From Jiella mangrovi (lineage in GTDB: Bacteria > Pseudomonadota > Alphaproteobacteria > Rhizobiales > Rhizobiaceae), in NCBI RefSeq assembly GCF_017815135.1, contig NZ_JAGJCF010000004.1, positions 124,001-188,000 of the forward strand: 64,000 nucleotides of DNA, read 5' to 3'. The first letter of the stretch is position 1; every line of letters begins with the position of its first letter. Position numbers and translations under genes: made by a program. Shown piece by piece: positions 11,105 through 21,968 of the stretch. A model generated the notes under the pieces. The model made no database searches and had not been told where the DNA came from. It saw only the letters and a list, made by a program, of their open reading frames with translations.

Positions 11105-12262
11105 CTACAAAAGGGCGAGTTGGACGCCGGCGCTCTTCGGCGGGGTGAACAGGTCGGTCCTGAGCTTGACCCGATCGGCATTGAGGTCGAGACGCCGCGC
11201 CGCCATCTCGAACCGGCGACGGATCTGGAAGGCGTAGGGCCCCGAGCCCCGCATCCGCTTGCCCCATTCGGCGTCGTAGTCCTTGCCGTCGCGCATGGAG
11301 CGCAGCAGCGACAGGACGTGGCGGTAACGGTTGGGGTAGTGCCGCAGCAGCCACTCCTTGAACAGCGGCGCGACTTCCAGCGGCAGCCTGAGCAGCACGT
11401 AGCCGGCCTCCTTTGCCCCGGCGGTGACGGCGGCCTCGAGCAGCCGCTCGATCTCGCTATCGTTGAGGCCGGGGATGATCGGCGCGGTCATCACCATTGT
11501 CGGGATCTTCGCCTCCGACAGCGCCTTGACCGCATCGAGCCTTCTTGCCGGCGTTGCCGCGCGCGGCTCCATCGCCCGCGCCAGCGTCCGATCGAGCGTG
11601 GTCACCGACAGGGCGACCTTGGCGAGCCCCTTGGCGGCCATGCGCGACAGGATGTCGATGTCCCGCGTCACCAGCGCCGACTTCGTGACGATGCCGACCG
11701 GATGGTTCGCCGCTTCCAGCACCTCGAGGATCTCGCGCATCACGCGCCGCTCCTTCTCGATCGGCTGATAGGGGTCGGTGTTGGTTCCGATGGCGATCGA
11801 CTTCACCTCATAGCCGGGTTTGGAGAGTTCGCGCTCCAGAAGTTCGGCGGCGTTCGGCTTGACGAAGAGTTTCGATTCGAAATCGAGGCCGGGGGAAAGG
11901 CCCATATAGGCATGGCTCGGCCGGGCAAAGCAGTAGACGCAGCCATGTTCGCAGCCGCGATAGGGATTGATCGAGCGGTCGAAGGAAATGTCTGGCGAGG
12001 TGTTGCGGGTGATAATCGTCTTCGGCTTCTCGACCTGCACCTCGGTCTTGAAGGCCGGAAGGCTGTCGAGCGTTTCCCAGCCGTCGTCGAAGCTCGACCG
12101 GGCGAACGGTTCGTAGCGTCCGCTCGGATTGACGCCGGCGCCGCGGCCGCGCCGCCTTTCGGCCGGAACCCTGAGATTGGCGCCCTCGACGATGTGATTG
12201 GCGACGTCGATGCCGTTGGTTCCGGCAAAGGCCGCGCGGTCGGCTGCGGTGATCTGCTGCAT
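11105..12262 (-). CDS. Radical SAM protein of the PA0069/Rv2578c (spore-photolyase-like) family
   Basis: A 385-aa radical SAM protein. The cluster motif CxxxCxxC is CEHGCVYC (within [19 protein letters not shown]), followed by [26 protein letters not shown] and [14 protein letters not shown], hallmarks of the PA0069 family, which is related to spore photoproduct lyase. Reaction unknown; DNA repair or nucleic-acid modification is suspected from relatedness. The ATG at 12262 is preceded by AGGAGGG at good spacing, so longer open frame upstream is discarded. A LexA-type box 62-76 bp upstream points to SOS control, and rnhB lies downstream on the same strand. Confidence 0.9.
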   Translation of the reverse strand: MQQITAADRAAFAGTNGIDVANHIVEGANLRVPAERRRGRGAGVNPSGRYEPFARSSFDDGWETLDSLPAFKTEVQVEKPKTIITRNTSPDISFDRSINPYRGCEHGCVYCFARPSHAYMGLSPGLDFESKLFVKPNAAELLERELSKPGYEVKSIAIGTNTDPYQPIEKERRVMREILEVLEAANHPVGIVTKSALVTRDIDILSRMAAKGLAKVALSVTTLDRTLARAMEPRAATPARRLDAVKALSEAKIPTMVMTAPIIPGLNDSEIERLLEAAVTAGAKEAGYVLLRLPLEVAPLFKEWLLRHYPNRYRHVLSLLRSMRDGKDYDAEWGKRMRGSGPYAFQIRRRFEMAARRLDLNADRVKLRTDLFTPPKSAGVQLALL

Positions 12263-12323
12263 GGTCTGCCCTCCTGGCGATGGGCGTTCACGTTCGATGA
12301 CCAAAATCCTAACGACAAATGAA

Positions 12324-12338
12324 GAACAAGACAAGAAC
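12324..12338 (-). promoter_or_regulatory. LexA (SOS) box, GTTC-N7-GTTC
   Basis: On the minus strand the bases read GTTCTTGTCTTGTTC, an exact match to the direct-repeat SOS box GTTC-N7-GTTC of alphaproteobacterial LexA. It lies 62-76 bp upstream of the radical SAM ATG and about 50 bp upstream of the divergent glycosyltransferase ATG. By position it should repress the radical SAM gene, perhaps both. Confidence 0.72.
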
Positions 12339-12388
12339 AAAATGCGATCGGACTGGCGTGGCACACCGAGCTGCGCTAGGCCCGATCC

Positions 12389-12928
12389 ATGCTGAGTGTT
12401 TTCATCGACTGCGGGCCGGACGACCAGAAGCTGGCCAAGACCCTTGCAAGTCTCATTCCCGGCGCGGTCGAGGGCATCGTGCGCGAGGTCGTCCTCGTCG
12501 ATCGCGGCATGGGCAGCGACGCCCGCAAGGTCGCCGACCATGCCGGCTGCCGGGTGATCCAAGCCGGCGATCTGCGGGAAACGATCCGAGCCGCGAAGGG
12601 CGAGTGGCTGCTCCTGGTCGAGCCCGGTGCCCGGCTCATGCCCGGCTGGATCGGCGCGGTGATCGAGCATGTCGAACGGGTCGATGCCGGCCGGGCCGGG
12701 CCTCCTTGCGCGCGGTTTCGCCGGGCGGCGATCGACAGGCCGGGATTTCTGCGCAGGCTTCGGCAGATTCGCGCGGCGATCGCGGAAGGCTTTCTCGTCA
12801 AAAAGAGCCAGGCGATCGGCCTTGCCGGACAGTCAGGTGTAACGCCGACGCTGGAACGGATGGCAAAGGGCGTCGCGGTGGTCCGGCTCGATGCGGAGAT
12901 GCGCCCGGCCCAGGCTGCGAGCCGGTAG
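12389..12928 (+). CDS. Short glycosyltransferase family 2-like protein
   Basis: A 179-aa protein that resembles the nucleotide-sugar-binding half of family 2 glycosyltransferases: MLSVFIDCGPDDQKLAKTLASL, VREVVLVDRGMGSDARKVADHAGC, RAAKGEWLLLVEPGARLMPGW. The classical DXD is replaced by a VEPGA stretch at residues about 77-81, and the length is short, so catalysis is uncertain. It diverges from the radical SAM gene; a bidirectional hairpin lies 90 bp after its stop. Acceptor unknown. Confidence 0.7.
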   Translation: MLSVFIDCGPDDQKLAKTLASLIPGAVEGIVREVVLVDRGMGSDARKVADHAGCRVIQAGDLRETIRAAKGEWLLLVEPGARLMPGWIGAVIEHVERVDAGRAGPPCARFRRAAIDRPGFLRRLRQIRAAIAEGFLVKKSQAIGLAGQSGVTPTLERMAKGVAVVRLDAEMRPAQAASR

Positions 12929-13017
12929 GCCCGCTTCGTCGGTAGAGCCTCCTGGCGCTCGTTTGCGACGGCGGGTTTCCGGCAAACCCGTTGCTGCTCG
13001 AGCGACGGCGTTTGCGA

Positions 13018-13061
13018 CATGAAAAAGCCCGCGGCGATCGCTCGCCGCGGGCTTTTTCATG
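13018..13061. terminator. Bidirectional terminator between the glycosyltransferase and rpsA
   Basis: Perfect inverted repeat with 20-bp arms (13018-13037 and 13042-13061) and a TCGC loop. The arms carry AAAAA and TTTTT runs next to a GC-rich CCCGCGGCGA stem, so it can stop transcription from both sides. Confidence 0.9.
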
Positions 13062-13104
13062 TGGGACGCCAAGCCGGCGGGTGTCCCCCGCCGGCGAGCC
13101 GGTT

Positions 13105-14808
13105 TTACTCGTCGTCGCCGCTCTTCTTCAGAGCCGCGCCGAGAATGTCGCCGAGCGATGCGCCGGAGTCCTGCGACCCGTACTGCGCCACGGCTTCCTT
13201 CTCCTCGGCGATCTGCAGCGCCTTGATCGACAGGCCGACCTTGCGGGCCTTCTTGTCGAACTGGGTGATGCGGGCGTCGAGCTTCTGGCCGACCTGGAAG
13301 CGCTCGGGGCGCTGTTCGTCGCGGTCGCGGGCCAGATCGGAACGGCGGATGAAGGCGGTGAGATCGGTATCGACGATCTTCACCTCGATGCCGCCATCCT
13401 TGATCTCGACGACCTCGCAGGTGACGATCGAGCCGCGGCGCATTTCGCCGGCCTCGGCCGCATCGACGAACGGATCGCCGCCCACCTGCTTCATGCCGAG
13501 CGAGATGCGCTCCTTGTCGACGTCGACGTCGAGGACCTGGGCCTTGACCATGTCGCCCTTGTTGAACTCCTCGATCACCTGCTCGCCCGGACGGTTCCAG
13601 TCGAGATCGGAGAGGTGGACCATGCCGTCCACGTCGCCTTCGAGGCCGATGAACAGGCCGAACTCGGTCTTGTTCTTGACCTCGCCCTCGACCTGGGTGC
13701 CGATCGGGAACTTGTCGCGGAAGGCTTCCCAGGGGTTCTGCAGGGTCTGCTTGAGGCCGAGCGAGATGCGGCGCTTGTTCGGGTCGACCTCGAGAACCAC
13801 GACCTCGACCTCCTGGGAGGTGGAGAGGATCTTGCCCGGATGGACGTTCTTCTTCGTCCAGGACATTTCCGAAACGTGGATGAGGCCCTCAATGCCCGGC
13901 TCCAGCTCCACGAACGCACCGTAGTCGGTGATGTTGGTGACGCGGCCGGTGACCTTGACGCCCATCGGGTACTTGACGCCGATGCCGTCCCAGGGATCCG
14001 CCTCGAGCTGCTTCATGCCGAGCGAGATGCGGTGGGTTTCCTGGTTGATCCGGATGATCTGGACCTTCACGGTCTGGCCGATCTGCAGGATCTCGGTCGG
14101 ATGGTTGACGCGGCGCCATGCCATGTCGGTGACGTGGAGGAGACCGTCGATGCCACCGAGATCGACGAAGGCGCCGTAATCGGTGATGTTCTTGACGATA
14201 CCCTCGACGACCTGACCCTCTTCGAGGTTCTGGACGATCTCGGAACGCTGCTCGGCCCGGCTCTCCTCAAGAACGGTGCGGCGCGAGACGACGATGTTGC
14301 CGCGGCGCTTGTCCATCTTGAGAATCTGGAACGGCTGCGGCGTGTTCATCAGCGGCGTGACGTCGCGGATCGGCCGGATGTCGACCTGCGAACGCGGCAG
14401 GAAGGCGACGGCGCCGTCGAGGTCGACCGTGAAGCCACCCTTGACCTGGTTGAAGATCTGGCCTTCGACCTTCTCGCCGGCTTCGAACTGCTTCTCGAGC
14501 TTGACCCAGCTCTCTTCGCGGCGAGCCTTGTCGCGCGACAGCACGGCTTCGCCCAGCGCGTTCTCGATGCGCTCGACATAGATCTCGACGGTGTCGCCGA
14601 TCTTCAGCTCGCCGTCCTTGCCCTTCGCGCCGAATTCCTTCAGCGGCACGCGGCCTTCCACCTTCAGGCCGGCATCGATGACGGCCATGTCCTTTTCGAT
14701 CGCGACGACGGTGCCCTTGACCACCATGCCTTCTGCGACGTCCTGCTCATGGAATGAGGCTTCGAGCAGCGACGCGAAGTCTTCGCGCGAGGGGTTGAGG
14801 TTAGACAT
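13105..14808 (-). CDS. rpsA: 30S ribosomal protein S1
   Basis: Largest ribosomal protein, which binds mRNA and helps initiation. The 567-aa protein is built of six S1 repeats; recurring marks are GKVEGRVPLKEF-type openings, TDYGAFVDLGGIDGLLHVTDM, TDYGAFVELEPGIEGLIHVSEM, TEFGLFIGLEGDVDGMVHLSDL. The C-terminus is acidic (LGDILGAALKKSGDDE). It is downstream of aroA and cmk on the same strand, the usual alphaproteobacterial order, with about 290 bp between cmk and rpsA that can hold its own promoter, and is followed by a strong terminator. Confidence 0.97.
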   Translation of the reverse strand: MSNLNPSREDFASLLEASFHEQDVAEGMVVKGTVVAIEKDMAVIDAGLKVEGRVPLKEFGAKGKDGELKIGDTVEIYVERIENALGEAVLSRDKARREESWVKLEKQFEAGEKVEGQIFNQVKGGFTVDLDGAVAFLPRSQVDIRPIRDVTPLMNTPQPFQILKMDKRRGNIVVSRRTVLEESRAEQRSEIVQNLEEGQVVEGIVKNITDYGAFVDLGGIDGLLHVTDMAWRRVNHPTEILQIGQTVKVQIIRINQETHRISLGMKQLEADPWDGIGVKYPMGVKVTGRVTNITDYGAFVELEPGIEGLIHVSEMSWTKKNVHPGKILSTSQEVEVVVLEVDPNKRRISLGLKQTLQNPWEAFRDKFPIGTQVEGEVKNKTEFGLFIGLEGDVDGMVHLSDLDWNRPGEQVIEEFNKGDMVKAQVLDVDVDKERISLGMKQVGGDPFVDAAEAGEMRRGSIVTCEVVEIKDGGIEVKIVDTDLTAFIRRSDLARDRDEQRPERFQVGQKLDARITQFDKKARKVGLSIKALQIAEEKEAVAQYGSQDSGASLGDILGAALKKSGDDE

Positions 14809-15096
14809 TCTTTCTCCTTGGGGACCCTTTTCGCCTGTCGTTCAGGCATAAAAGGGCATGCGCCTCGGGGTATCCGCCCCGCGCGGGTTCATCGTTGATG
14901 GATCGTCCGTTCCCGGTTCCCAAAGTCCCGCAAGCGACGCGCGGAACCTTGTCCAGAGGCGCCCGCAGCCTAGCGCGGGCGCAGATGGTCGGCGCTGAAG
15001 AGCCTGGACCGGACGAATTTGCAGCATGGTCTGAGCGGGCGCTGCGGCGTTCCCCTCATAACCGAAAAGGGCACGCCTCCTTCAGGATGCGGCCCC

Positions 15097-15746
15097 TCAA
15101 TGCCTGCCCGGTTCTGCCAGAACGCGGTCTACGACCTCGCAAGCTGCCCGGAATGCCGCATCTATATCCAATTCGCTGGTGTCCAGCAAGTGGGCGTCGG
15201 CCGCCGGCCGAAGCGGCGCGACGGCGCGAAGGGAGTCCCGTTCGTCCCGGGCCTTCACCTCGGCGAGGATGCGATCGTAGTCGATATCCTCGCGGCCGTG
15301 GGAGAGAAGCTCGTCGGTGCGGCGGCGGGCCCTGACCTCGGGAGATGCGGTGACGAAGATCTTGACCCGGGCGTGCGGGCAGATCACCGTTCCGATATCG
15401 CGGCCATCGAGGACGGCGCCTTCGGCGCGTGACGCGAAGCTGCGCTGAAAGGCGACGAGGGCCTCCCGCACCGGCTGGTGGACGGCGACCCGCGAGGCGA
15501 GCTCGCCGGCATCGTGGCCCCTCAGGCCCGGCTCGTCCAGATGGGCGATGTCGAGCTTTCGGGCAATAGCTCCGGCCATTTCGGGGTCGTCTGGATCGGC
15601 ATTGCCGATGGTGACCTGCCGCCCGACGGCCCGGTAGAGCAGGCCGGTATCGAGATAGGGGAGGCGGTAACGCTCCGCGACGCGTTTTGCGAGCGTGCCC
15701 TTGCCGGCGGCCGCAGGGCCGTCGATGGCGATGGTCAGGGGAGCGG

Positions 15747-15750
<4 letters not shown>
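15097..15750 (-). CDS. cmk: Cytidylate kinase
   Basis: Phosphorylates CMP and dCMP with ATP. The 217-aa protein starts MTAPLTIAIDGPAAAGKGTL, with the P-loop GPAAAGKGT, followed by YLDTGLLYRAVG, LDGRDIGTVICPHARVKIFVTAS and the lid region VRARRRTDEL. The start at 15750 is chosen because it places the P-loop 10 residues in, as in the family; the frame is also open to 15786. The ATG overlaps the stop of a possible small ORF (ATGA). It sits between aroA and rpsA. Confidence 0.95.
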
Positions 15751-17350
<1,600 letters not shown>

Positions 17351-17626
17351 TCACCGCGCGCGGGCATCGGCGGGCGTTTTCGGGGCAGACTCCGTCATGC
17401 CCGGCATTCGCCCTTTGTGTCCGCACAATGGGCCTTTGACAAGGGCTGGACGACGCCGTAAGGACCAGCCGATTTTGCAGGACCAGGGTCCGGCGGTATT
17501 GCTACCGTAAGTCCAGACGAAAAAGCAGGCTTTCGGGCGTGCGCCAAGCCAGCGCGAACGATCGCGTCGGCGCAATCGCATCGGTCCGCGACGCATTGAA
17601 TTAAGACAGACCATGATGAGGCAGTA

Positions 17627-18007
17627 ATGGCGAAGCCCGAGCTCGGAACCAAGCGCGTCGATCCCGAAACCGGACGCAAGTTCTACGATCTGAACAAAGA
17701 TCCGATCATCTCCCCCTTCACGGGCAAGACCTACCCGCGCTCGTACTTCGAGGGCAACACGGTGAAGGAAGAAGAGGAGGTCGAGGAGACCGAGGCCGTC
17801 GAAGTCGAGGCGACGCCGGACACGGTCTCGCTCGAGGACGTCGCCGAGGAAGAGAACGACGCCGAGGATGCGAACCTTCCCGACATCGACGACGATTCCG
17901 ACGATGCCGATGATTCCGACGAAGACGACACTTTCCTTCAGGACGACGAGGAAGATGACGACGTCTCCGACATCATCGGCGGTGGACGCGAAGACGACGA
18001 CGACTGA
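17627..18007 (+). CDS. TIGR02300 (FYDLN acid) family protein
   Basis: A 126-aa protein with the alphaproteobacterial signature MAKPELGTKRVDPETGRKFY followed by DLNKDPIISPFTGKTYPRSYF, then an almost purely acidic tail (residues about 47-126) rich in Glu and Asp with DDSDDADDSDEDD-type runs. The conserved head plus acidic tail defines this family; the role is unknown. It diverges from aroA over a 276-bp gap. The extreme acidity suggests a disordered, nucleic-acid-mimicking or protein-binding tail (inference). Confidence 0.9.
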   Translation: MAKPELGTKRVDPETGRKFYDLNKDPIISPFTGKTYPRSYFEGNTVKEEEEVEETEAVEVEATPDTVSLEDVAEEENDAEDANLPDIDDDSDDADDSDEDDTFLQDDEEDDDVSDIIGGGREDDDD

Positions 18008-18066
18008 GCGGTCCGATGCCGGAGGGGCTCACAGTTCCCTTCGCGCAACCTGGTTCGCGACAAGCT

Positions 18067-18096
18067 CGGCCGAAAATCGGTGTCGATTTTCGGCCG
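18067..18096. repeat. Palindromic hairpin of a dispersed rhizobial-type repeat
   Basis: Perfect 13-bp arms CGGCCGAAAATCG and CGATTTTCGGCCG flank a GTGT loop. The core matches degenerate copies at 36493-36518 and 55135-55164. It may also end transcription of the TIGR02300 gene 60 bp upstream. Confidence 0.65.
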
Positions 18097-18288
18097 GCAT
18101 CATGTCTGAAATCCGAGCGTGATGCCTGAAACCGAAATGTCAGGACGTTATCGCCCGGCCTGAAAGCCGCAGACCGCTTTCATGGTGCTCAAGCGACCAT
18201 CGTCGGGCCCAATCTTGGCCGCGGCGTTCGAGCCCACATCGCTTGCAGAATTAGCGCTGGCCGCTCGGCAAACACGATCCCTCCCGGT

Positions 18289-18675
18289 TCAGCCGTCCTC
18301 GCCGAACCGGTTGGCGATGAGTTCCTCCAGCGCATCGAGGACGGCCACCGCCTCCGGACCGATGGCACTGACCTCGATCGTCGTGCCCTGACTGGCCGCG
18401 AGCATCAAAAGGCCCATGATGGACAGGCCGCCGACGCTCATGCCCTCCCGCGTGATCGTCACTTCGGCGTCGAAATTCTCGACCGTCTCGACGAAGCGTG
18501 CCGAGGCTCTCGCATGCAGCCCACGCTTGTTGACGATGGCGAAGATGCGTGAATTGGCAGCGTCTGCGTCGCTCGAACCATCGAGGCTTGCGGCCGAAGG
18601 TTCCGCGCGGCTGCGAATGACCGATCCGTTGCCGCCGCCGGCCCCGTCGTCTGTTTTTGAATCGAGGCTTCGCAC
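18289..18675 (-). CDS. HPr phosphocarrier with N-terminal extension
   Basis: Phosphocarrier of a nitrogen-type or regulatory PTS. The HPr domain occupies residues about 44-125: FAIVNKRGLHARASARFVE holds the phospho-accepting His, and VGGLSIMGLLMLAASQG holds the Ser that HprK would modify. The 40-odd residues before it are Gly/Ser/Ala-rich and unordered (DDGAGGGNGSVIRSR); HPr proteins are usually 85-90 aa. The GTG start at 18675 is the only plausible start before the domain, since no ATG/GTG lies closer. Last gene of the chvI-chvG-hprK-EIIA-HPr row, 11 bp after EIIA. Confidence 0.9.
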   Translation of the reverse strand: MRSLDSKTDDGAGGGNGSVIRSRAEPSAASLDGSSDADAANSRIFAIVNKRGLHARASARFVETVENFDAEVTITREGMSVGGLSIMGLLMLAASQGTTIEVSAIGPEAVAVLDALEELIANRFGEDG

Positions 18676-18686
18676 GGCTATCGCTC

Positions 18687-19088
18687 TCAGTTGCCGCTCA
18701 GGACGCGGCTTGCCACGTTGATGTATTTGCGGCCTGCCTCCTGCGCTGCCAGGAGCGCTTCGGCCATCGGCTTTTCCTCTCGCACGCTGGCGAGCTTGAT
18801 CAGCATCGGCAGGTTGACGCCGGCCAGAACGTCAACCCGGCTGCCCTCCATCACCGAAATCGCCAGATTCGACGGCGTTCCGCCGAACATGTCGGTCAGG
18901 ATGATGACGCCGGAGCCGCGGTCCGCACGGGCGACGGCCTCGACGATGTCGATCCGCCGCTGCTCCATGTCGTCCTCCGGGCCGATCGAGATCGTCTCGA
19001 AGGCATCCTGGGGGCCGACCACGTGTTCCACGGCGTTGAGAAACTCGTCCGCAAGGCGGCCATGGGTCACGAGAACCAGCCCGATCAT
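18687..19088 (-). CDS. PTS EIIA, mannose-type (ManX-like)
   Basis: Cytoplasmic PTS phosphoacceptor. The 133-aa protein begins MIGLVLVTHGRLADEFLNAVE, where the His in VTHG is the phosphorylation site, and continues with GSGVIILTDMFGGTPSNLA, a hallmark of EIIA-Man, and VLAGVNLPMLIKLAS. No EIIB or EIIC gene is present, so it should serve regulation, as in other Rhizobiales, where EI-Ntr, HPr and EIIA-Man form an incomplete PTS. ATG 19088 is chosen over 19151 because it puts the protein start at the family's first strand. Confidence 0.93.
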   Translation of the reverse strand: MIGLVLVTHGRLADEFLNAVEHVVGPQDAFETISIGPEDDMEQRRIDIVEAVARADRGSGVIILTDMFGGTPSNLAISVMEGSRVDVLAGVNLPMLIKLASVREEKPMAEALLAAQEAGRKYINVASRVLSGN

Positions 19089-19495
19089 GCCTGGATAGCC
19101 TCGCCGATCAGCCTGAACCTCGCGCTTGTCATGCCCCGATTTCTCCATCACCCTTTAGCCCTGCGGGCATACGCAGCATCCAGAGCGCCAGCGCTCCGGC
19201 CATTTGGCCGAGCGCCCGAACGGGGCGACGAGCCAAATGTCCAATTTCTGTCCGCCGAAGACTTGCCGCGCTTTGCCAGCCGGCCAGCGGCCGCTAGTTC
19301 TGCGCAATGATCGTCATTGGCGACCGACATCTTGGCAGTCCTGTCCAAATCCGCAAGTTAAATGATAGGAGATTGGGCTTGCGTGATGCTTTTGCGTGCA
19401 TCGGAAACGGTCTTTGTGGCGAATGGAATGTCACCTGCAGCGAAGAGTTGTGAGGTTTGCCGAAGGGCGTTCCTGGCGCCGTGATCGACTAGCGA
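19089..19495. other. Gene-free stretch between hprK and EIIA
   Basis: No gene is supported. It contains a nested hairpin at 19201-19239: outer arms CATTTGGC and GCCAAATG, inner CGCCC and GGGCG. This may end or attenuate transcription coming from hprK. An AT-rich stretch near 19345-19400 could hold a promoter. Confidence 0.5.
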
Positions 19496-19948
19496 TCAGT
19501 CCGGCAGCCGGCCGGAAAGGGCCAGCGTCAGCAAGATATCCGCAGCCCGGCCCGATTCGCGCCATGGCAGTCGCACCAGCGGAAATTCCCGCCCGACGAT
19601 TTCCGTCACCAGCGTGCCGGGAAGACGCGTGATCGACCGAGGCTCGACCAGCTCCGCGACGAGCCACAGATCGACGAACGGCCGTGCCGGTTCGCGGTGA
19701 ATGCCGATGCCGGATATCTCGATCAGGCCCTTGAGCGTGCCGGGCGCGGACAACCGGACCGCCCCCTCGGCGGCCTCCGCGAGAACCCGGTCGTCGGCGA
19801 CCAGTTCCGACGTCATGCCGAGGCCCGGCCCACGTCGAAGGAGAGCCAGAGCGAGGGCGGATTTTCCGCTTTGCGCCGGTCCGCGGATCAAGATTCCGCG
19901 ATCCGACACGGCGACCGCCGACGCGTGGAGATTTGCTGGCGCCGTCAT
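19496..19948 (-). CDS. hprK: HPr kinase (short alphaproteobacterial form)
   Basis: Phosphorylates HPr on serine. The 150-aa protein is only the C-terminal kinase half of the Gram-positive enzyme, as is normal in alphaproteobacteria: NLHASAVAVSDRGILIRG, P-loop GPAQSGKSALALALL (residues about 23-37), LVADDRVLAEA and LIEISGIGIHREPARPFVDL. The start ATG at 19948 is chosen because the upstream frame overlaps chvG. It starts 14 bp after the chvG stop. It targets the HPr encoded downstream, whose Ser site is intact. Confidence 0.92.
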   Translation of the reverse strand: MTAPANLHASAVAVSDRGILIRGPAQSGKSALALALLRRGPGLGMTSELVADDRVLAEAAEGAVRLSAPGTLKGLIEISGIGIHREPARPFVDLWLVAELVEPRSITRLPGTLVTEIVGREFPLVRLPWRESGRAADILLTLALSGRLPD

Positions 19949-19961
19949 CTCGTCGGCCCCG

Positions 19962-21788
19962 TCATTCCGCAGGCAGCGAAACGACGAAGCGGGCGCCGCC
20001 GATGCCGTTCGGCGCCTCCTCGTCGATGATGTTCTCGGCCCGGATCGTGCCGTCATGCGCCTCGACGATCTGGCGCGAGATCGACAGGCCGAGACCGGAA
20101 TTCTGGCCGAAGGCCTCGCCCGCCGGCCTGTCGGTATAGAACCGCTCGAAGATCCGCTCGATCACCTCGGCCTGGATGCCCGGGCCATTGTCCTCGATGC
20201 TGACGACGACGCGCTGCCCGCGTCGCCGGACGATCACATCGATCCGGCCGTTGTCCGCAGGCACGAAGGAGCGGGCGTTCTCAATCAGATTGGTGAAGAC
20301 CTGGCTCAGTCTGAGATCGTGGCCGGAAACGACGAAGCCGGGCCTTTGGGTGGGAAGCGGCTTCTGTGCCTCGAAATTGATGGTGATCTTGCGGCCGGGA
20401 ACGGTGTGGCTGCGCGCGCCATCGACGACGGAGCGAAGCAGGGCGGCGAGATCGACCTTGTCGGCGACACTGCGAGCCAGCTCGGCGTCGAGCCGGGAGG
20501 CGTCCGAAATATCGGTGATCAGCCGGTCGAGGCGTCTCACATCGTGCTGGATGATCTCCATCAACCGGCTCTTGGACACCTCGTTCTTGGCGAGGGGCAG
20601 CGTCTCCACCGCGCTTCGCAACGAGGTGAGGGGGTTTTTCAGTTCGTGACTGACATCGGCGGCGAAGGATTCGATCGCGTCGATCCGCGCGTAGAGGGAA
20701 CGCGTCATGTCGCTGAGGGCACGGCCGAGATTGCCGATCTCGTCGGTGCGATCGCCGAAATCGGGAATTGCGGCGCGGTCGTTGACCCCGCGCCGCACCC
20801 TGATGGCGGCCGCGGAAAGCCGCCGCAGCGGTGTCGCGATCGTCGAGGCGAGCAGCGTCGACAGAACGATGACGACGAGCGCGGCGACGCCGAAGACCCT
20901 GACGATCGCCATGCGCTCGGCCTGGACGATCTTGTCGATATCCCCGCCCTGGGTCGAAAGCATGAGGACGCCGAGCACCGCGCGAAAGCGCTGGATGGGC
21001 ACGGCGACCGACACGATCAGTTCGCCGTTCTCGGTCGCCCGCACGACCGTCGCCGGGCCTCCGGTCAACGCATTCATCACCTCCGGATAGGCGGTGCCCG
21101 ATCCACCGGGTGCCTCGCGATAGACCGGCAGGTCGCTGCCGGTGATGATGCCGCGCAGATAGGTCACGATGCGGCTCATCAGATCGGGCGCGTCGGGAGA
21201 CACCGGCGGCAGGTCGTAGCGCAGGATCTGGCCGCGCGAGTAAAGATGGCGCGAATCGAGGATCAGGTTGGCGTCGCGGTCGTAGAGGCGGGCTCGCGTC
21301 CGGGTCGGCGAGATCAGACGGCGCAAAAGCGGCGCGACGCGCTCCGGATTGATCGGAAAGTCCAGGCTGTCCGTCACCTCGGCAGACGGCGCCAACGTGT
21401 CGCCGGCCTGCAGCTCCAGCAGGCGCTCGGGATCGAGGGTGATGGAGTTCGTTTCGACCGTCGCCGAGGATGCGATGGCCGCCGCGATGATCTCGCCCTG
21501 GGTCAGAAGGCTCTCGACCCGTGCGTCGATCAGCCCAGCCCGGAACTGGTTGAGGTAGAGAATGCCCGAGACGAGAACGATCAGGGCGACAAGGTTGAGA
21601 AAGACGATGCGCCGGGTCAGCGACGAGAAGATCGAATGACCGAGCAGCCAGCGCAGCCGGTACAGGACGCGGCGAATGAACGGCAGGCGCGTCAGGCGCT
21701 TGCGCGCCATCGCATCGCGGCGCCGTCTTGCGGCCGCTGCGTCCGGTAGATCGGCCTGCCTGTCATTGCTTTCAGATACTGAAACCAT
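19962..21788 (-). CDS. chvG: Sensor histidine kinase ChvG (ExoS)
   Basis: Membrane kinase of the acid/envelope-stress system of rhizobia. The 608-aa protein has a first membrane helix at about residues 60-80 (IVFLNLVALIVLVSGIL), a large periplasmic sensor region, a second helix at about 295-315 (VFGVAALVVIVLSTLLAS), a HAMP region, the H-box FAADVSHELKNPLTSLRSA, N-box FTNLIENARSFV, and G-boxes DNGPGIQAEV and GLGLSIS. ATG 21788 is preferred; the longer frame to 21896 lacks similarity. It follows chvI by 180 bp and precedes hprK by 13 bp. Confidence 0.95.
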   Translation of the reverse strand: MVSVSESNDRQADLPDAAAARRRRDAMARKRLTRLPFIRRVLYRLRWLLGHSIFSSLTRRIVFLNLVALIVLVSGILYLNQFRAGLIDARVESLLTQGEIIAAAIASSATVETNSITLDPERLLELQAGDTLAPSAEVTDSLDFPINPERVAPLLRRLISPTRTRARLYDRDANLILDSRHLYSRGQILRYDLPPVSPDAPDLMSRIVTYLRGIITGSDLPVYREAPGGSGTAYPEVMNALTGGPATVVRATENGELIVSVAVPIQRFRAVLGVLMLSTQGGDIDKIVQAERMAIVRVFGVAALVVIVLSTLLASTIATPLRRLSAAAIRVRRGVNDRAAIPDFGDRTDEIGNLGRALSDMTRSLYARIDAIESFAADVSHELKNPLTSLRSAVETLPLAKNEVSKSRLMEIIQHDVRRLDRLITDISDASRLDAELARSVADKVDLAALLRSVVDGARSHTVPGRKITINFEAQKPLPTQRPGFVVSGHDLRLSQVFTNLIENARSFVPADNGRIDVIVRRRGQRVVVSIEDNGPGIQAEVIERIFERFYTDRPAGEAFGQNSGLGLSISRQIVEAHDGTIRAENIIDEEAPNGIGGARFVVSLPAE

Positions 21789-21968
21789 GAACTTTCGAGT
21801 CTTGCAGGGGCGATCGATCCGAAAAGCTGCGGCAAAACGTCGGATCGAGGCAGCGTTTTCAGGCGGCCGGCGTCCGCTTCCAGTGCCGTGCGCCACACTC
21901 GCCGACGCTCGGAGGTGCGGAGGCCGCCAAGTCGTTCTGCATGAGCGTGAGCCCGGCGGTTCGGGCGA

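Noticed and set aside
12991-14757. 588-codon open frame opposite rpsA
   Set aside because: Antisense shadow; rpsA is unmistakable on the minus strand.
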